Below are positions 8,278 to 17,124 of a DNA stretch of 64,000 nt, piece by piece. Each line of letters starts with the position of its first letter. The stretch's first letter is position 1. Made by a program: the position numbers and the translations under genes. Below the pieces are notes generated by a model. It was given only the letters and a program-made list of their open reading frames with translations. It made no database searches and was not told where the DNA came from. Where the stretch lies: positions 62,001 to 126,000 of the forward strand of contig NZ_JAGIPX010000019.1 in NCBI RefSeq assembly GCF_017814945.1, given 5' to 3'. The DNA is from Paraburkholderia sp. LEh10 (GTDB taxonomy: Bacteria > Pseudomonadota > Gammaproteobacteria > Burkholderiales > Burkholderiaceae).

Positions 8278-9477
8278 TCACGCGGCCTTCAGCAACCCGT
8301 GCGGATCGATCACGAACTTGCGCGGCGCGCCGCCATCGAACTGACGGTAACCATCGGGCGCATCATCCAGCGACACGACCGTCACGTTCACGATATCCGC
8401 AATCGGCAAACGGTCCCACAAAATTGCCTGCATCAGATTGCGGTTGTACTTCATCACGGGCGTCTGCCCCGTATGGAACGAATGCGACTTCGCCCAGCCG
8501 AGGCCGAAGCGGATGCTGAGGCTGCCCTTGCGCGCGGCGGCATCGACGGCGCCCGGATCGTCCGTCACATACAGTCCCGGAATGCCGATTGCGCCAGCCG
8601 GCTTCGTGATGTCCATCAGCGAATTGAGCACCGTTGCGGGCGCTTCCTCACGCGACCCGCTGCTGCCGTGGCCATGCGCCTCGAAGCCCACGCAGTCCAC
8701 CGCGCAATCCACTTCGGGCTTGCCCAGAATCTGCGCGATCAGCTCGCCGAGCGACGCGTCCTTCGACAGATTGATCGTCTCGAAGCCGACGGCGCGCGCA
8801 TGCGCGAGGCGCTCTTCGTTCATGTCGCCGACGATCGTGCACGCCGCGCCCAGCAGGCGCGCCGACGCCGCTGCCGCCATGCCGACGGGGCCCGCCCCCG
8901 CGATATAGACGGTCGAGCCCGGCTTCACACCCGCCATCACTGCGCCGTGATAGCCCGTCGGCAGTATGTCGGAAAGACAGGTCAGATCGCGGATCTTTTC
9001 CATCGCGCGGTCGCGGTCGGGAAACTTCAGCAGGTTGAAGTCCGCGTACGGGACCATCACGTACTCGGCCTGTCCGCCGATCCAGCCGCCCATGTCCACG
9101 TAACCGTAGGCGCCGCCGGCGCGCGCCGGATTCACGTTCAGGCACACGCCCGTATGCTGCTCCTTGCAGGTCTGGCAACGGCCGCACGCGACGTTGAATG
9201 GCACCGAAACGAGATCGCCGATTTTCAGCGTCTCGACGTCGCGGCCCACCTCGATCACTTCACCCGTGATTTCGTGCCCTAAAACAAGGCCTGTTTCAGC
9301 CGTCGTGCGGCCGCGCACCATATGCTGGTCCGAACCGCAGATGTTCGTCGACACGACCTTGAGAACCACGCCGTGACCGATCGCGCGTCCGCGCGGATCG
9401 ACCATCTTCGGGTAATCGATCGGCCGCACTTCGACCTTGCCCTGCCCCACATACACGACCCCGCGATTGCTGCTCAT
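8278..9477 (-). CDS. fdhA: Glutathione-independent formaldehyde dehydrogenase
   Basis: The 399-residue protein matches the length and layout of the Pseudomonas putida type enzyme. It has catalytic zinc ligand Cys47 in NICGSDQH, HEITGE after it, the structural zinc loop CGRCQTCKEQHTGVC, and the NAD-binding GAGPVG motif. It oxidises formaldehyde to formate with tightly bound NAD. The gene is divergent from betI and in the same block as the choline genes; betaine demethylation and sarcosine oxidation release formaldehyde, which explains the placement. The ATG at 9477 has GGAG about 8 bases upstream; a longer frame upstream adds 25 residues foreign to the family. Confidence 0.93.
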   Translation of the reverse strand: MSSNRGVVYVGQGKVEVRPIDYPKMVDPRGRAIGHGVVLKVVSTNICGSDQHMVRGRTTAETGLVLGHEITGEVIEVGRDVETLKIGDLVSVPFNVACGRCQTCKEQHTGVCLNVNPARAGGAYGYVDMGGWIGGQAEYVMVPYADFNLLKFPDRDRAMEKIRDLTCLSDILPTGYHGAVMAGVKPGSTVYIAGAGPVGMAAAASARLLGAACTIVGDMNEERLAHARAVGFETINLSKDASLGELIAQILGKPEVDCAVDCVGFEAHGHGSSGSREEAPATVLNSLMDITKPAGAIGIPGLYVTDDPGAVDAAARKGSLSIRFGLGWAKSHSFHTGQTPVMKYNRNLMQAILWDRLPIADIVNVTVVSLDDAPDGYRQFDGGAPRKFVIDPHGLLKAA

Positions 9478-9615
9478 CGTCTCGTCTCCATGTTGGTCTG
9501 CATGCGCAAAAGAGCGCTGATTCGAGGTTAGACCCTTTGCCCCGCACGCCAATGTTCAAAACCCGACAGGTGTTTTCCTCAAACCGACAAATCCCGTTTG
9601 GACCGCTTTTTGTTG

Positions 9616-9629
9616 ATTGAACGTTCAAT
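9616..9629. promoter_or_regulatory. Putative BetI operator in the fdhA-betI divergent region
   Basis: ATTGAACGTTCAAT is a perfect 14-bp palindrome 46 bp upstream of the betI start, overlapping a TTGATT that could serve as a -35 box. BetI repressors bind palindromes upstream of betI and release DNA in response to choline. The position and symmetry fit an autoregulatory operator; binding is inferred, not shown. Confidence 0.6.
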
Positions 9630-9674
9630 AAAAAAAGACTAGAGTGACGGCTTTCGGAAGCACTGCGAGCCCCC

Positions 9675-10265
9675 ATGCCCAAAGTCGGAATGCGCGAAGT
9701 GCGTCGCGCGCAACTGATCGACGCCACGCTGCTCACCATCGATGAGTCCGGACTGTCGGCCACCACGCTCGCGTCCGTCGCGCACCGCGCGAAGATTTCG
9801 ACGGGCATCGTCAGCCACTATTTCGGCGACAAGGACGGACTGCTCGAAGCGACGATGCGCCATATCCTGCGCGATCTGTGGGCGGCCACGACGCGCCGGC
9901 GCATCGCCGCGAAGCCGCAGCCGCGCGCGCGTTTGCGCGCGATCGTCGCCGCCAATTTCGACGTCTCGCAGGTGAGCGGCCCCGTCATGAAGACGTGGCT
10001 CGCGTTCTGGACCGAGAGCATGCACGAGCCCGCGTTGCGCCGTTTGCAGCGCGTGAACACGCGGCGTCTGTATTCGAACCTGTGCGCCGAGTTCGCGAAG
10101 GAGCTGCCGCGCACCAGCGCGCGGCGCGCGGCCAGCGGCCTTGCCGCGATGATCGACGGACTTTGGCTGCGCGGCGCGTTGTCGGGCGACCCGTTCGACA
10201 CGAAAGCCGCGCTGCGTCTGGCCAACGACTACATCGACCTGCTGCTCGCGCGCCGCGACACCTGA
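9675..10265 (+). CDS. betI: Choline-responsive TetR-family repressor BetI
   Basis: The 196-residue protein begins MPKVGMREVRRAQLIDATL and carries the TetR-type helix-turn-helix TTLASVAHRAKISTGIVSHY at about 30-49, with FGDKDGLLEATMR after it, matching BetI closely. The C-terminal part includes FWTESMHEPALRRLQRVN, which is family-typical. It should repress the bet operon and relieve repression when choline is present. It is the first gene of betI-betB-betA, ending 46 bp before betB. A perfect palindrome lies upstream. Confidence 0.93.
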   Translation: MPKVGMREVRRAQLIDATLLTIDESGLSATTLASVAHRAKISTGIVSHYFGDKDGLLEATMRHILRDLWAATTRRRIAAKPQPRARLRAIVAANFDVSQVSGPVMKTWLAFWTESMHEPALRRLQRVNTRRLYSNLCAEFAKELPRTSARRAASGLAAMIDGLWLRGALSGDPFDTKAALRLANDYIDLLLARRDT

Positions 10266-10311
10266 ACGCAGCGCATCGACACGAACACCCGCACTTCAAG
10301 GAGAAACACCG

Positions 10312-11781
10312 ATGCCCGCCTACGGCCTGCAACGTCTCTACATCGGCGGCGAATATGTCGACGCCACTAGCGGCGCCACATTCGACAGCTTCGATCCCGC
10401 AACGGGCGACAAGCTCGCGAGCGTCCAGCAAGCAAGCGCTGCCGACATCGATCGCGCCGTGCTATCGGCGCGCGAAGGCCAGCGCGCGTGGGCCGCGCTG
10501 ACGGCGATGCAGCGCTCGCGCGTCCTGCGCCGCGCAGTCGAGCTGCTGCGCGCGCGCAACGACGAACTCGCCGAACTCGAAATGCGCGACACGGGCAAGC
10601 CGATTGCGGAAACACGCGCCGTCGACATCGTCACGGGCGCGGACGTGATCGAGTATTACGCGGGCCTCGCGACGGCCATCGAGGGCCAGCAGATTCCGCT
10701 GCGCGCCGAATCGTTCGTCTATACGCGGCGCGAACCGCTAGGCGTCACGGCGGGCATCGGCGCGTGGAACTACCCGATCCAGATCGCCTGCTGGAAGTCC
10801 GCGCCCGCGCTCGCGGCCGGCAACGCGATGATCTTCAAGCCGAGCGAAATCACACCGCTGTCGGCGTCGAAGCTCGCCGAGATCTATCTCGAAGCGGGCG
10901 TGCCGGCTGGCGTATTCAACGTCGTGCAGGGCGACGGACGCGTCGGCGCGATGCTCGCCGCGCATCCCGGCATCGCGAAGATCTCGTTCACGGGCGGCGT
11001 GGAAACAGGCAAGAAAGTGATGTCGATGGCGGGCGGCTCATCGCTCAAGGAAGTGACGATGGAACTGGGCGGCAAGTCGCCGCTGATCGTGTTCGACGAC
11101 GCCGACCTCGACCGCGCCGCCGACATCGCCGTCACCGCGAACTTCTTCAGCGCAGGCCAGGTATGCACGAACGGCACGCGCGTATTCGTGCATCAGTCGG
11201 TGCAGCAGGCGTTCGAAGCGCGCGTGATCGAGCGCGTGAAGCGCATCCGCATCGGCAGGCCGTCGGACCCGTCGACCAATTTCGGTCCGCTCGCAAGCGC
11301 CGCGCAACTGGACAAGGTGCTGGGCTACATCGAAAGCGGCAAACAGGAAGGCGCGCGGCTCGTGCTGGGCGGCGCGCGCATCACGCAAGGCGACTACGCG
11401 CGCGGCCAGTACGTGCAGCCGACCGTGTTCGCGGACTGCCGCGACGACATGAAGATCGTGCGCGAGGAAATCTTCGGCCCTGTGATGAGCATTCTCACCT
11501 TCACCGACGAAGACGACGTGATCGCGCGTGCGAACGACACGCTCTACGGCCTCGCGGCAGGTGTCGTAACGGAGAGCCTGTCACGCGCGCATCGCGTGAT
11601 CCACGGGCTCGAAGCCGGCATCTGCTGGATCAACACGTGGGGCGAGTCGCCCGCCGAAATGCCCGTGGGCGGCTACAAGCAGTCGGGCGTGGGCCGCGAG
11701 AACGGCATCACGACGCTTGAGCACTACACCCGCATCAAGTCCGTCCAGGTCGAACTGGGCCAATATCAGCCCGTGTTTTGA
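10312..11781 (+). CDS. betB: Betaine aldehyde dehydrogenase
   Basis: The 489-residue protein is the standard BetB length (about 490). It has the aldehyde dehydrogenase signature with general base Glu251 in TMELGGKSP and nucleophile Cys285 in AGQVCTNGTR, plus the FTGGVETGKK cofactor loop. The N-terminus LYIGGEYVDATSG is BetB-like. It oxidises betaine aldehyde to glycine betaine with NAD(P). An AAGGAG site lies about 9 bases before the ATG. It sits between betI and betA with 12 bp to betA, so cotranscription is expected. Confidence 0.95.
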   Translation: MPAYGLQRLYIGGEYVDATSGATFDSFDPATGDKLASVQQASAADIDRAVLSAREGQRAWAALTAMQRSRVLRRAVELLRARNDELAELEMRDTGKPIAETRAVDIVTGADVIEYYAGLATAIEGQQIPLRAESFVYTRREPLGVTAGIGAWNYPIQIACWKSAPALAAGNAMIFKPSEITPLSASKLAEIYLEAGVPAGVFNVVQGDGRVGAMLAAHPGIAKISFTGGVETGKKVMSMAGGSSLKEVTMELGGKSPLIVFDDADLDRAADIAVTANFFSAGQVCTNGTRVFVHQSVQQAFEARVIERVKRIRIGRPSDPSTNFGPLASAAQLDKVLGYIESGKQEGARLVLGGARITQGDYARGQYVQPTVFADCRDDMKIVREEIFGPVMSILTFTDEDDVIARANDTLYGLAAGVVTESLSRAHRVIHGLEAGICWINTWGESPAEMPVGGYKQSGVGRENGITTLEHYTRIKSVQVELGQYQPVF

Positions 11782-11793
11782 GGGGAGCGCAGC

Positions 11794-13512
11794 ATGGCAG
11801 CGAAGGAATACGATTACATCATCATCGGCGCGGGTTCGGCGGGCAACGTGCTCGCCACGCGCCTGACGGAAGACCGCGACGTGACCGTGCTGCTGCTCGA
11901 AGCAGGCGGGCCCGACTATCGTTTCGACTTTCGCACGCAGATGCCTGCCGCGCTCGCGTATCCGCTGCAAGGGCGGCGCTACAACTGGGCGTACGAAACA
12001 GACCCCGAGCCGCATATGAACAACCGCCGTATGGAGTGCGGGCGCGGCAAGGGGCTGGGCGGCTCGTCGCTGATCAACGGCATGTGCTATATCCGCGGCA
12101 ATGCGCTCGACTACGACGGCTGGGCTGGGCGAAAAGGCCTTGAAAACTGGACCTATCTGGATTGCCTGCCGTATTTCCGCAAGGCCGAGACGCGCGATAT
12201 CGGCGCAAACGACTATCACGGCGGCGATGGCCCCGTGCATGTGACGACCAGCAAGCCCGGCGTGAACCCGCTATTCGAAGCGATGGTCGAAGCGGGCGTG
12301 CAGGCCGGCTATCCACGCACCGACGACCTCAACGGCTATCGGCAGGAAGGCTTCGGCCCGATGGACCGGACGGTGACGGCAAACGGCCGCCGCGCGAGCA
12401 CCGCGCGCGGCTATCTCGATCAGGCAAGGCCGCGCCCCAACCTGACGATCGTCACGCACGCGACCACCGACCGCATTCTGTTTAGCGGCAAGCGCGCGCA
12501 AGGCGTCGTGTATCTGGACGGCCAGGCGCGGATCACCGTGCATGCGCGCCGCGAGGTGCTGCTGTGCAGCGGCGCGATTGCGTCGCCGCAAGTGCTGCAG
12601 CGCTCGGGCGTGGGCCCCGGCGCGTGGCTGCGTGAACTGGACATTCCCGTCGTGCTCGATCTGCCCGGCGTCGGGCAGAACCTGCAGGACCATCTCGAGA
12701 TGTACATGCAGTACGAGTGCAAGGAGCCCGTGTCGCTCTACCCTGCACTGCTGCTGCGCAATCAGCCCGCGATCGGTATCGAATGGATGTTGAGGGGCAC
12801 GGGAATCGGCGCGAGCAATCATTTCGAAGCGGGCGGCTTTATCCGCACGCGCGACGACGACCCTTGGCCGAACATCCAGTATCACTTCCTGCCCGTTGCA
12901 ATCAACTACAACGGCACGAACGCGATCAAAATGCACGGCTTTCAGGCCCACGTCGGCTCGATGCGCTCGCCGAGCCGCGGCCGCGTGAAGCTGCGTTCGC
13001 GCGATCCGCGCGAGCATCCGTCGATTCTCTTCAACTACATGTCCGAGCCGCTCGACTGGCGCGAGTTCCGCGACGCGATCCGCATTACGCGCGAGATCAT
13101 CGCGCAACCCGCGCTCGATCGTTTCCGCGGCCGAGAGCTGAGCCCCGGCGCGGAACTGCGGACAGATGCACAGATCGACGCGTTCGTGCGCGCCCGCGCG
13201 GAGACGGCCTACCATCCGTCGTGTTCGTGCGCGATGGGCTACGACGACATGGCCGTCGTCGATGGCGAAGGACGTGTGCATGGTCTCGAAGGGCTGCGTG
13301 TCGTCGATGCGTCGATCATGCCGCGCATCACGACGGGCAACCTGAATGCGCCGACCATCATGCTCGCGGAAAAGATCGCCGACAGGATTCGCGGGCGCCA
13401 ACCGCTCGCGCGCTCCACCGCGCCGTACTATGTCGCGGACGGCGCACCGGCGCGCGGAGCGAAAAACGTTGCGCGTGCACCGGCACCGGGCATGGCCGCG
13501 CATACGCATTGA
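11794..13512 (+). CDS. betA: Choline dehydrogenase (GMC oxidoreductase)
   Basis: The 572-residue protein starts with the FAD-binding strand YDYIIIGAGSAGNVLATRL, then GRGKGLGGSSLINGM, and near the C-terminus YHPSCSCAMG and TGNLNAPTIMLAEKIAD, the active-site His and flavin-contact segments of GMC enzymes. It oxidises choline to betaine aldehyde and can carry on to betaine, usually membrane-associated. The last 30 residues (RSTAPYYVADGAPARG onward) form a low-complexity tail. An AGGGGAGC site precedes the ATG. It is the last canonical bet gene here. Confidence 0.95.
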   Translation: MAAKEYDYIIIGAGSAGNVLATRLTEDRDVTVLLLEAGGPDYRFDFRTQMPAALAYPLQGRRYNWAYETDPEPHMNNRRMECGRGKGLGGSSLINGMCYIRGNALDYDGWAGRKGLENWTYLDCLPYFRKAETRDIGANDYHGGDGPVHVTTSKPGVNPLFEAMVEAGVQAGYPRTDDLNGYRQEGFGPMDRTVTANGRRASTARGYLDQARPRPNLTIVTHATTDRILFSGKRAQGVVYLDGQARITVHARREVLLCSGAIASPQVLQRSGVGPGAWLRELDIPVVLDLPGVGQNLQDHLEMYMQYECKEPVSLYPALLLRNQPAIGIEWMLRGTGIGASNHFEAGGFIRTRDDDPWPNIQYHFLPVAINYNGTNAIKMHGFQAHVGSMRSPSRGRVKLRSRDPREHPSILFNYMSEPLDWREFRDAIRITREIIAQPALDRFRGRELSPGAELRTDAQIDAFVRARAETAYHPSCSCAMGYDDMAVVDGEGRVHGLEGLRVVDASIMPRITTGNLNAPTIMLAEKIADRIRGRQPLARSTAPYYVADGAPARGAKNVARAPAPGMAAHTH

Positions 13513-13687
13513 GCGGCCGCGTGCGCCGCCGGCGATGACACGCACGGATGGCGCACACGTTCCACTGCAATGCCGAATCTGTTCTATATGACGGATTAAT
13601 GGCGGCGTCTACTGGAGCGAACCGGGCTTCGAAGCGTGCGCGCTTCGACAGCGCAACCGGCCTCTTCCACTATCCAGCGGGCACGCC

Positions 13688-15127
13688 ATGCCGATCAACG
13701 CTTCTTCTTCCGTTTCTTCTGCGATGCGTCCCAGCGCCGCCGCGCGTCTGGAACGCCTGCCGTTTTCGGGTTATCACCGCACCATCTTCATCATCATCGC
13801 GATTGCGTTCTTCTTCGACTCAGTCGATCTCGGCACGATGACCTTCGTGCTCGGCTCGATCAAGACGGAATTCGGCCTGTCGAGCGCGATGGCGGGGCTT
13901 GTGGCGAGCGCCAGCTTCTTCGGCATGGTGATCGGCGCCGCCGTCGCGGGCCTGTTCGCGGACCGCTTCGGACGCCGCCCCGTTTTCCAGTGGAGCATGG
14001 TGTTGTGGGGCGTCGCGTCGTATGTGTGCTCGACGGCGCAAAGCGTCGATGCGCTGATCTTCTATCGCGTGCTGCTCGGCATCGGCATGGGCATGGAGTT
14101 TCCGATCGCGCAGACGCTCCTGTCCGAGTTCGTGCCGACGTCGTCGCGCGGACGCCTCGTCGCGCTGATGGATGGATTCTGGCCGCTCGGCTTCATCACG
14201 GCCGGTTGCGTGTCGTACGTCGTGCTGCCGCAATTCGGCTGGCGCACCGTGTTCGCCTTGCTCGCGATCCCCGCCGTGTTCGTGCTGATCGTGCGCCGTA
14301 TCGTGCCCGAATCGCCGCGCTGGCTCGAACACCGCGGCCGTCTCGCGCAGGCCGACGCCGTGCTCGACCAGATCGAAGCGAAGGTGATGCGCTCCAAAGG
14401 CATCGCTTCGTTGCCCGCGCCGGCGGCGCTCGCCGATCGCCCGGCGCCGGCGAAGCACGGCGCATTTCGCGAGATCTGGAGCGCCGCCTATCGGCAGCGC
14501 ACCATCATGGTATGGACACTGTGGTTCTTCGCGCTGCTGGGCTTCTATGGACTGACGTCGTGGCTCGGCGCGTTGATGCAGCAGGCGGGCTTCGCGGTAA
14601 CGAAGTCGGTGCTTTACACCGTGCTCATTTCGCTGGGCGGCGTGCCGGGCTTCTTGTGCGCCGCGTGGCTCGTCGAGCGCTGGGGGCGCAAGCCCACGTG
14701 TATTGCTTCGCTGGCAGGCGGCGGCGCGATGGCCTACGTCTATGGACAAACCGCACTGCACGCGGGCAGCGTGACATTGCTGATTTGCGCGGGACTCGCG
14801 ATGCAGTTCTTCCTGTTCGGCATGTGGGCCGCGCTCTACACCTACACGCCGGAGTTGTACGGCACGGGAGCGCGCGCGACGGGCTCCGGCTTCGCGTCGG
14901 CGATCGGCCGTGTCGGCTCGCTGATCGGCCCGTATGCCGTCGGCGTGGTGCTGCCCGTGTTCGGACAGGGCGGCGTGTTCACGCTCGGCGCGCTGTCGTT
15001 CGGCGTGGCTGCGCTCGCCGTGTGGGTGATGGGCATCGAGACGAAGGGGCTGTCGCTCGAAACGCTCGTCTCGCACGTCGATGATGAAGCGCCCGCCTGG
15101 CGCGTCGCCGTCGACGACACTCGCTGA
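13688..15127 (+). CDS. MFS transporter, sugar-porter-like layout
   Basis: The 479-residue protein has twelve predicted hydrophobic segments, the loop motif ADRFGRRPVFQ (about 91-101) between helices 2 and 3, PESPRWL after helix 6 and LVERWGRKPT in the second half, a layout shared by sugar-porter and niacin/aromatic acid-type MFS carriers. It lies 175 bp after betA on the same strand and could be expressed with it. Import of choline or a related quaternary amine is an inference from position only; choline carriers of this group are more often BCCT or ABC systems. Confidence 0.8.
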   Translation: MPINASSSVSSAMRPSAAARLERLPFSGYHRTIFIIIAIAFFFDSVDLGTMTFVLGSIKTEFGLSSAMAGLVASASFFGMVIGAAVAGLFADRFGRRPVFQWSMVLWGVASYVCSTAQSVDALIFYRVLLGIGMGMEFPIAQTLLSEFVPTSSRGRLVALMDGFWPLGFITAGCVSYVVLPQFGWRTVFALLAIPAVFVLIVRRIVPESPRWLEHRGRLAQADAVLDQIEAKVMRSKGIASLPAPAALADRPAPAKHGAFREIWSAAYRQRTIMVWTLWFFALLGFYGLTSWLGALMQQAGFAVTKSVLYTVLISLGGVPGFLCAAWLVERWGRKPTCIASLAGGGAMAYVYGQTALHAGSVTLLICAGLAMQFFLFGMWAALYTYTPELYGTGARATGSGFASAIGRVGSLIGPYAVGVVLPVFGQGGVFTLGALSFGVAALAVWVMGIETKGLSLETLVSHVDDEAPAWRVAVDDTR

Positions 15128-15160
15128 CGCACGTCAGCATGCTTTCCAGTCGCCGCCACG

Positions 15161-15180
15161 GGCTTACCTTCGAGTAAGCC
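15161..15180 (+). terminator. Hairpin after the MFS gene
   Basis: GGCTTAC and GTAAGCC pair around a CTTCGA loop 33 bp after the MFS stop. A smaller hairpin GCTGACG-CA-CGTCAGC overlaps the stop codon itself. Neither is followed by a good U run, so termination is possible but weakly supported. Confidence 0.35.
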
Positions 15181-15371
15181 TGTTACATGCTCTACAGCAC
15201 CCACGGCCGCGTTTTTCCCGCATGCGTCGGGCAAGCAGCGCGAGCAGCCGCCTTTCATCGCCGTCAAACCTGTAACGGCGTAACTTCATGAAACACATTC
15301 GTAGTCAAACTGTCGCGCCATCCGTTTAGCATGTGCGGACTGATCGCTCACTTGTCCACGGAGGTGTCCTG

Positions 15372-15575
15372 ATGTTGAGCCCTCACGAACTCGCGACGCT
15401 CATGCTGTTGAATAGCAGTGAGCGCCGCATCGAATCGCTCGACCCCGATGTCCTCGCTTTACATCACTACGAACTCGTCCAAGTCCACGAGCTTCGCGGC
15501 GGCGCGGCCGCATTGCAGATCAGCGCGCGCGGGCGCGATCTGCTGAAACGTCTTGGGATGGATGGTGCGCGTTGA
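15372..15575 (+). CDS. Small uncharacterised protein, 67 residues
   Basis: The ATG at 15372 has an excellent GGAGGTG site 6 bases upstream, which favours it over the longer frame starting at 15333. The product reads MLSPHELATLMLLN, then a charged middle and ISARGRDLLKRLGMD at the C-terminus, which could form a short winged-helix-like wing and helix (similar to the ends of MarR-like modules). No cysteines or membrane segments. I do not recognise the family; it is probably a conserved Burkholderia small protein. Confidence 0.65.
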   Translation: MLSPHELATLMLLNSSERRIESLDPDVLALHHYELVQVHELRGGAAALQISARGRDLLKRLGMDGAR

Positions 15576-15620
15576 GCGCGTGGGCGCGACCCCCGCCCCC
15601 AATGTGCCGGCCGGCTGCCG

Positions 15621-16850
15621 CTACCGCCGCCTGGTGCCCGTCGTACCGGCAGCCGGGCGCCGTTCGCTCACGAAGCTGTTGATGCTCATGCGCACCGTGA
15701 TATGCATGCCGTTCGCCGGGAACGACGACAACGGTTCCCGTGCGGGTCTGGACTCAGGCGCGAGACGCGGTCCTTCGTCGCGCGCGACCGGGCTGGCCGT
15801 GGATATGGCCGTTTCCGCAATCGCGACGCTATCCGCTGCAGCAAGTTCTTCGGGGCTGACAGCCATTGCAGCGGCTTCTTCAGTCACGGCGGCACGCTCG
15901 GCGATGGCCGGGCTGCTGTCCGTGCTCGCAGCCGATGTGTCAGCCATTGCGCGGCGCTCAGCCGTCGCGGGCTCGTTCGCGCCGACATGCACGCCCGCGT
16001 TCGTCGCGGCACGCCCCGCGGGCTCGCGACGAACCCAATCGGCAGGCGCGACGTAAGGCCGATCCGATACGTCGACCCATTGCGGCAACTCGGCGAGATC
16101 CAGGATCGTGAGCTTGCCGCCATACACGGCGCCCGTGTCGATGTTGATGACATTGTCTTTCGCGGTGACGGTGGGCACGGGCGTATGGCCGACGATCACG
16201 GCCGTCACGTTCTCGATGCGTCCGGCCGCGTGAGTCTGCGCGCGCACGCTATGCTTTGCCCTGTCGAGCAGCCCGCGCAACGTGTTGCGCGACGGCGCGG
16301 GATGCGACTGATACGTCTTCCAGCGAGTGCGCGACCAGATGGCCTTGCGGCGCGTCTTGCCGTCGGCCGTCTCGCGTTCGATCTGGCTGACGAGCACGCG
16401 CCAGTCCGAAACGGGCGAATCCGCGTGCACGATTCCGACCAGCCCATGCGCGGTCTCGATCTCGATCAGATAGGGCAGCGCCGCCATGTAGCGCGCGAGC
16501 GCGCTGACCCATCCCCTGTCGTCGGCCCGGTCGAGCAGCCAATCCGCGCCGTTGCTCAGCAGCGAAAGCGACTGCTCCTCGCCGTTGTGCCACCGCACGA
16601 TGACATCTTCGTGATTGCCCTTCACCGACTTGATTCCGAAGCGTTCGACAGCTTCCAGCAAGCCATCCGACTCCGGCCCGCGATCCACCAGATCGCCGAC
16701 CGCGAACAGCCGGTCGCGCCGCGGATCGAATCCGCGCGCCTCGAGCTCCTTGCGCAACTGCGTGAAGCAGCCGTGTATGTCGCCCACGACGAAGTCTCGT
16801 CCTGAGTCGTTGCGCGGATAGCGGTGAACGGCGCGATAGGGCTCTTTCAT
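15621..16850 (-). CDS. Metallophosphoesterase, PrpA/bacteriophage-lambda-type phosphatase with long Ala-rich tail
   Basis: The first 270 residues form a calcineurin-like phosphatase: GDIHG at 23-27, GDLVDRG at 52-58, GNHE at 78-81, and further His ligands in VHADSPVSD and VGHTPVPT. This is the PP1-like arrangement of bacterial serine/threonine or diadenosine-tetraphosphate phosphatases. The C-terminal 140 residues (from about 270) are Ala/Glu/Pro-rich and likely disordered, unlike the roughly 220-residue relatives. The ATG at 16850 has only a weak ribosome site. Substrate cannot be assigned. Confidence 0.85.
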   Translation of the reverse strand: MKEPYRAVHRYPRNDSGRDFVVGDIHGCFTQLRKELEARGFDPRRDRLFAVGDLVDRGPESDGLLEAVERFGIKSVKGNHEDVIVRWHNGEEQSLSLLSNGADWLLDRADDRGWVSALARYMAALPYLIEIETAHGLVGIVHADSPVSDWRVLVSQIERETADGKTRRKAIWSRTRWKTYQSHPAPSRNTLRGLLDRAKHSVRAQTHAAGRIENVTAVIVGHTPVPTVTAKDNVINIDTGAVYGGKLTILDLAELPQWVDVSDRPYVAPADWVRREPAGRAATNAGVHVGANEPATAERRAMADTSAASTDSSPAIAERAAVTEEAAAMAVSPEELAAADSVAIAETAISTASPVARDEGPRLAPESRPAREPLSSFPANGMHITVRMSINSFVSERRPAAGTTGTRRR

Positions 16851-17124
16851 GGCTCAAAGGGCACGGAAAACAACATTGAACTGCGCAAAAAAATCCGAAA
16901 ATATTCGCAAGTAAATCAGTCAATGTGCGCGGGCGCACGCGCGTCAACAGACGCTTCTTCCCACGCGTCGCGCACCGGATGAAGAAAGCATACAGCGCAG
17001 AAATTCGAAAAAGTGCTACACAAAAATGCTTTGTGTAACCGTTCGTGAAGCGGTTTCTTGAAGCGCGTTCGTGAAGCATGTGCGTGACGCGCGTTCTCAG
17101 TCTGCAGACGCGCGGCGTGCGCAC

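Noticed and set aside
12271..13545. A 424-codon minus-strand frame opposite betA
   Set aside because: Shadow of betA; composition rich in Arg and Ala without domain.
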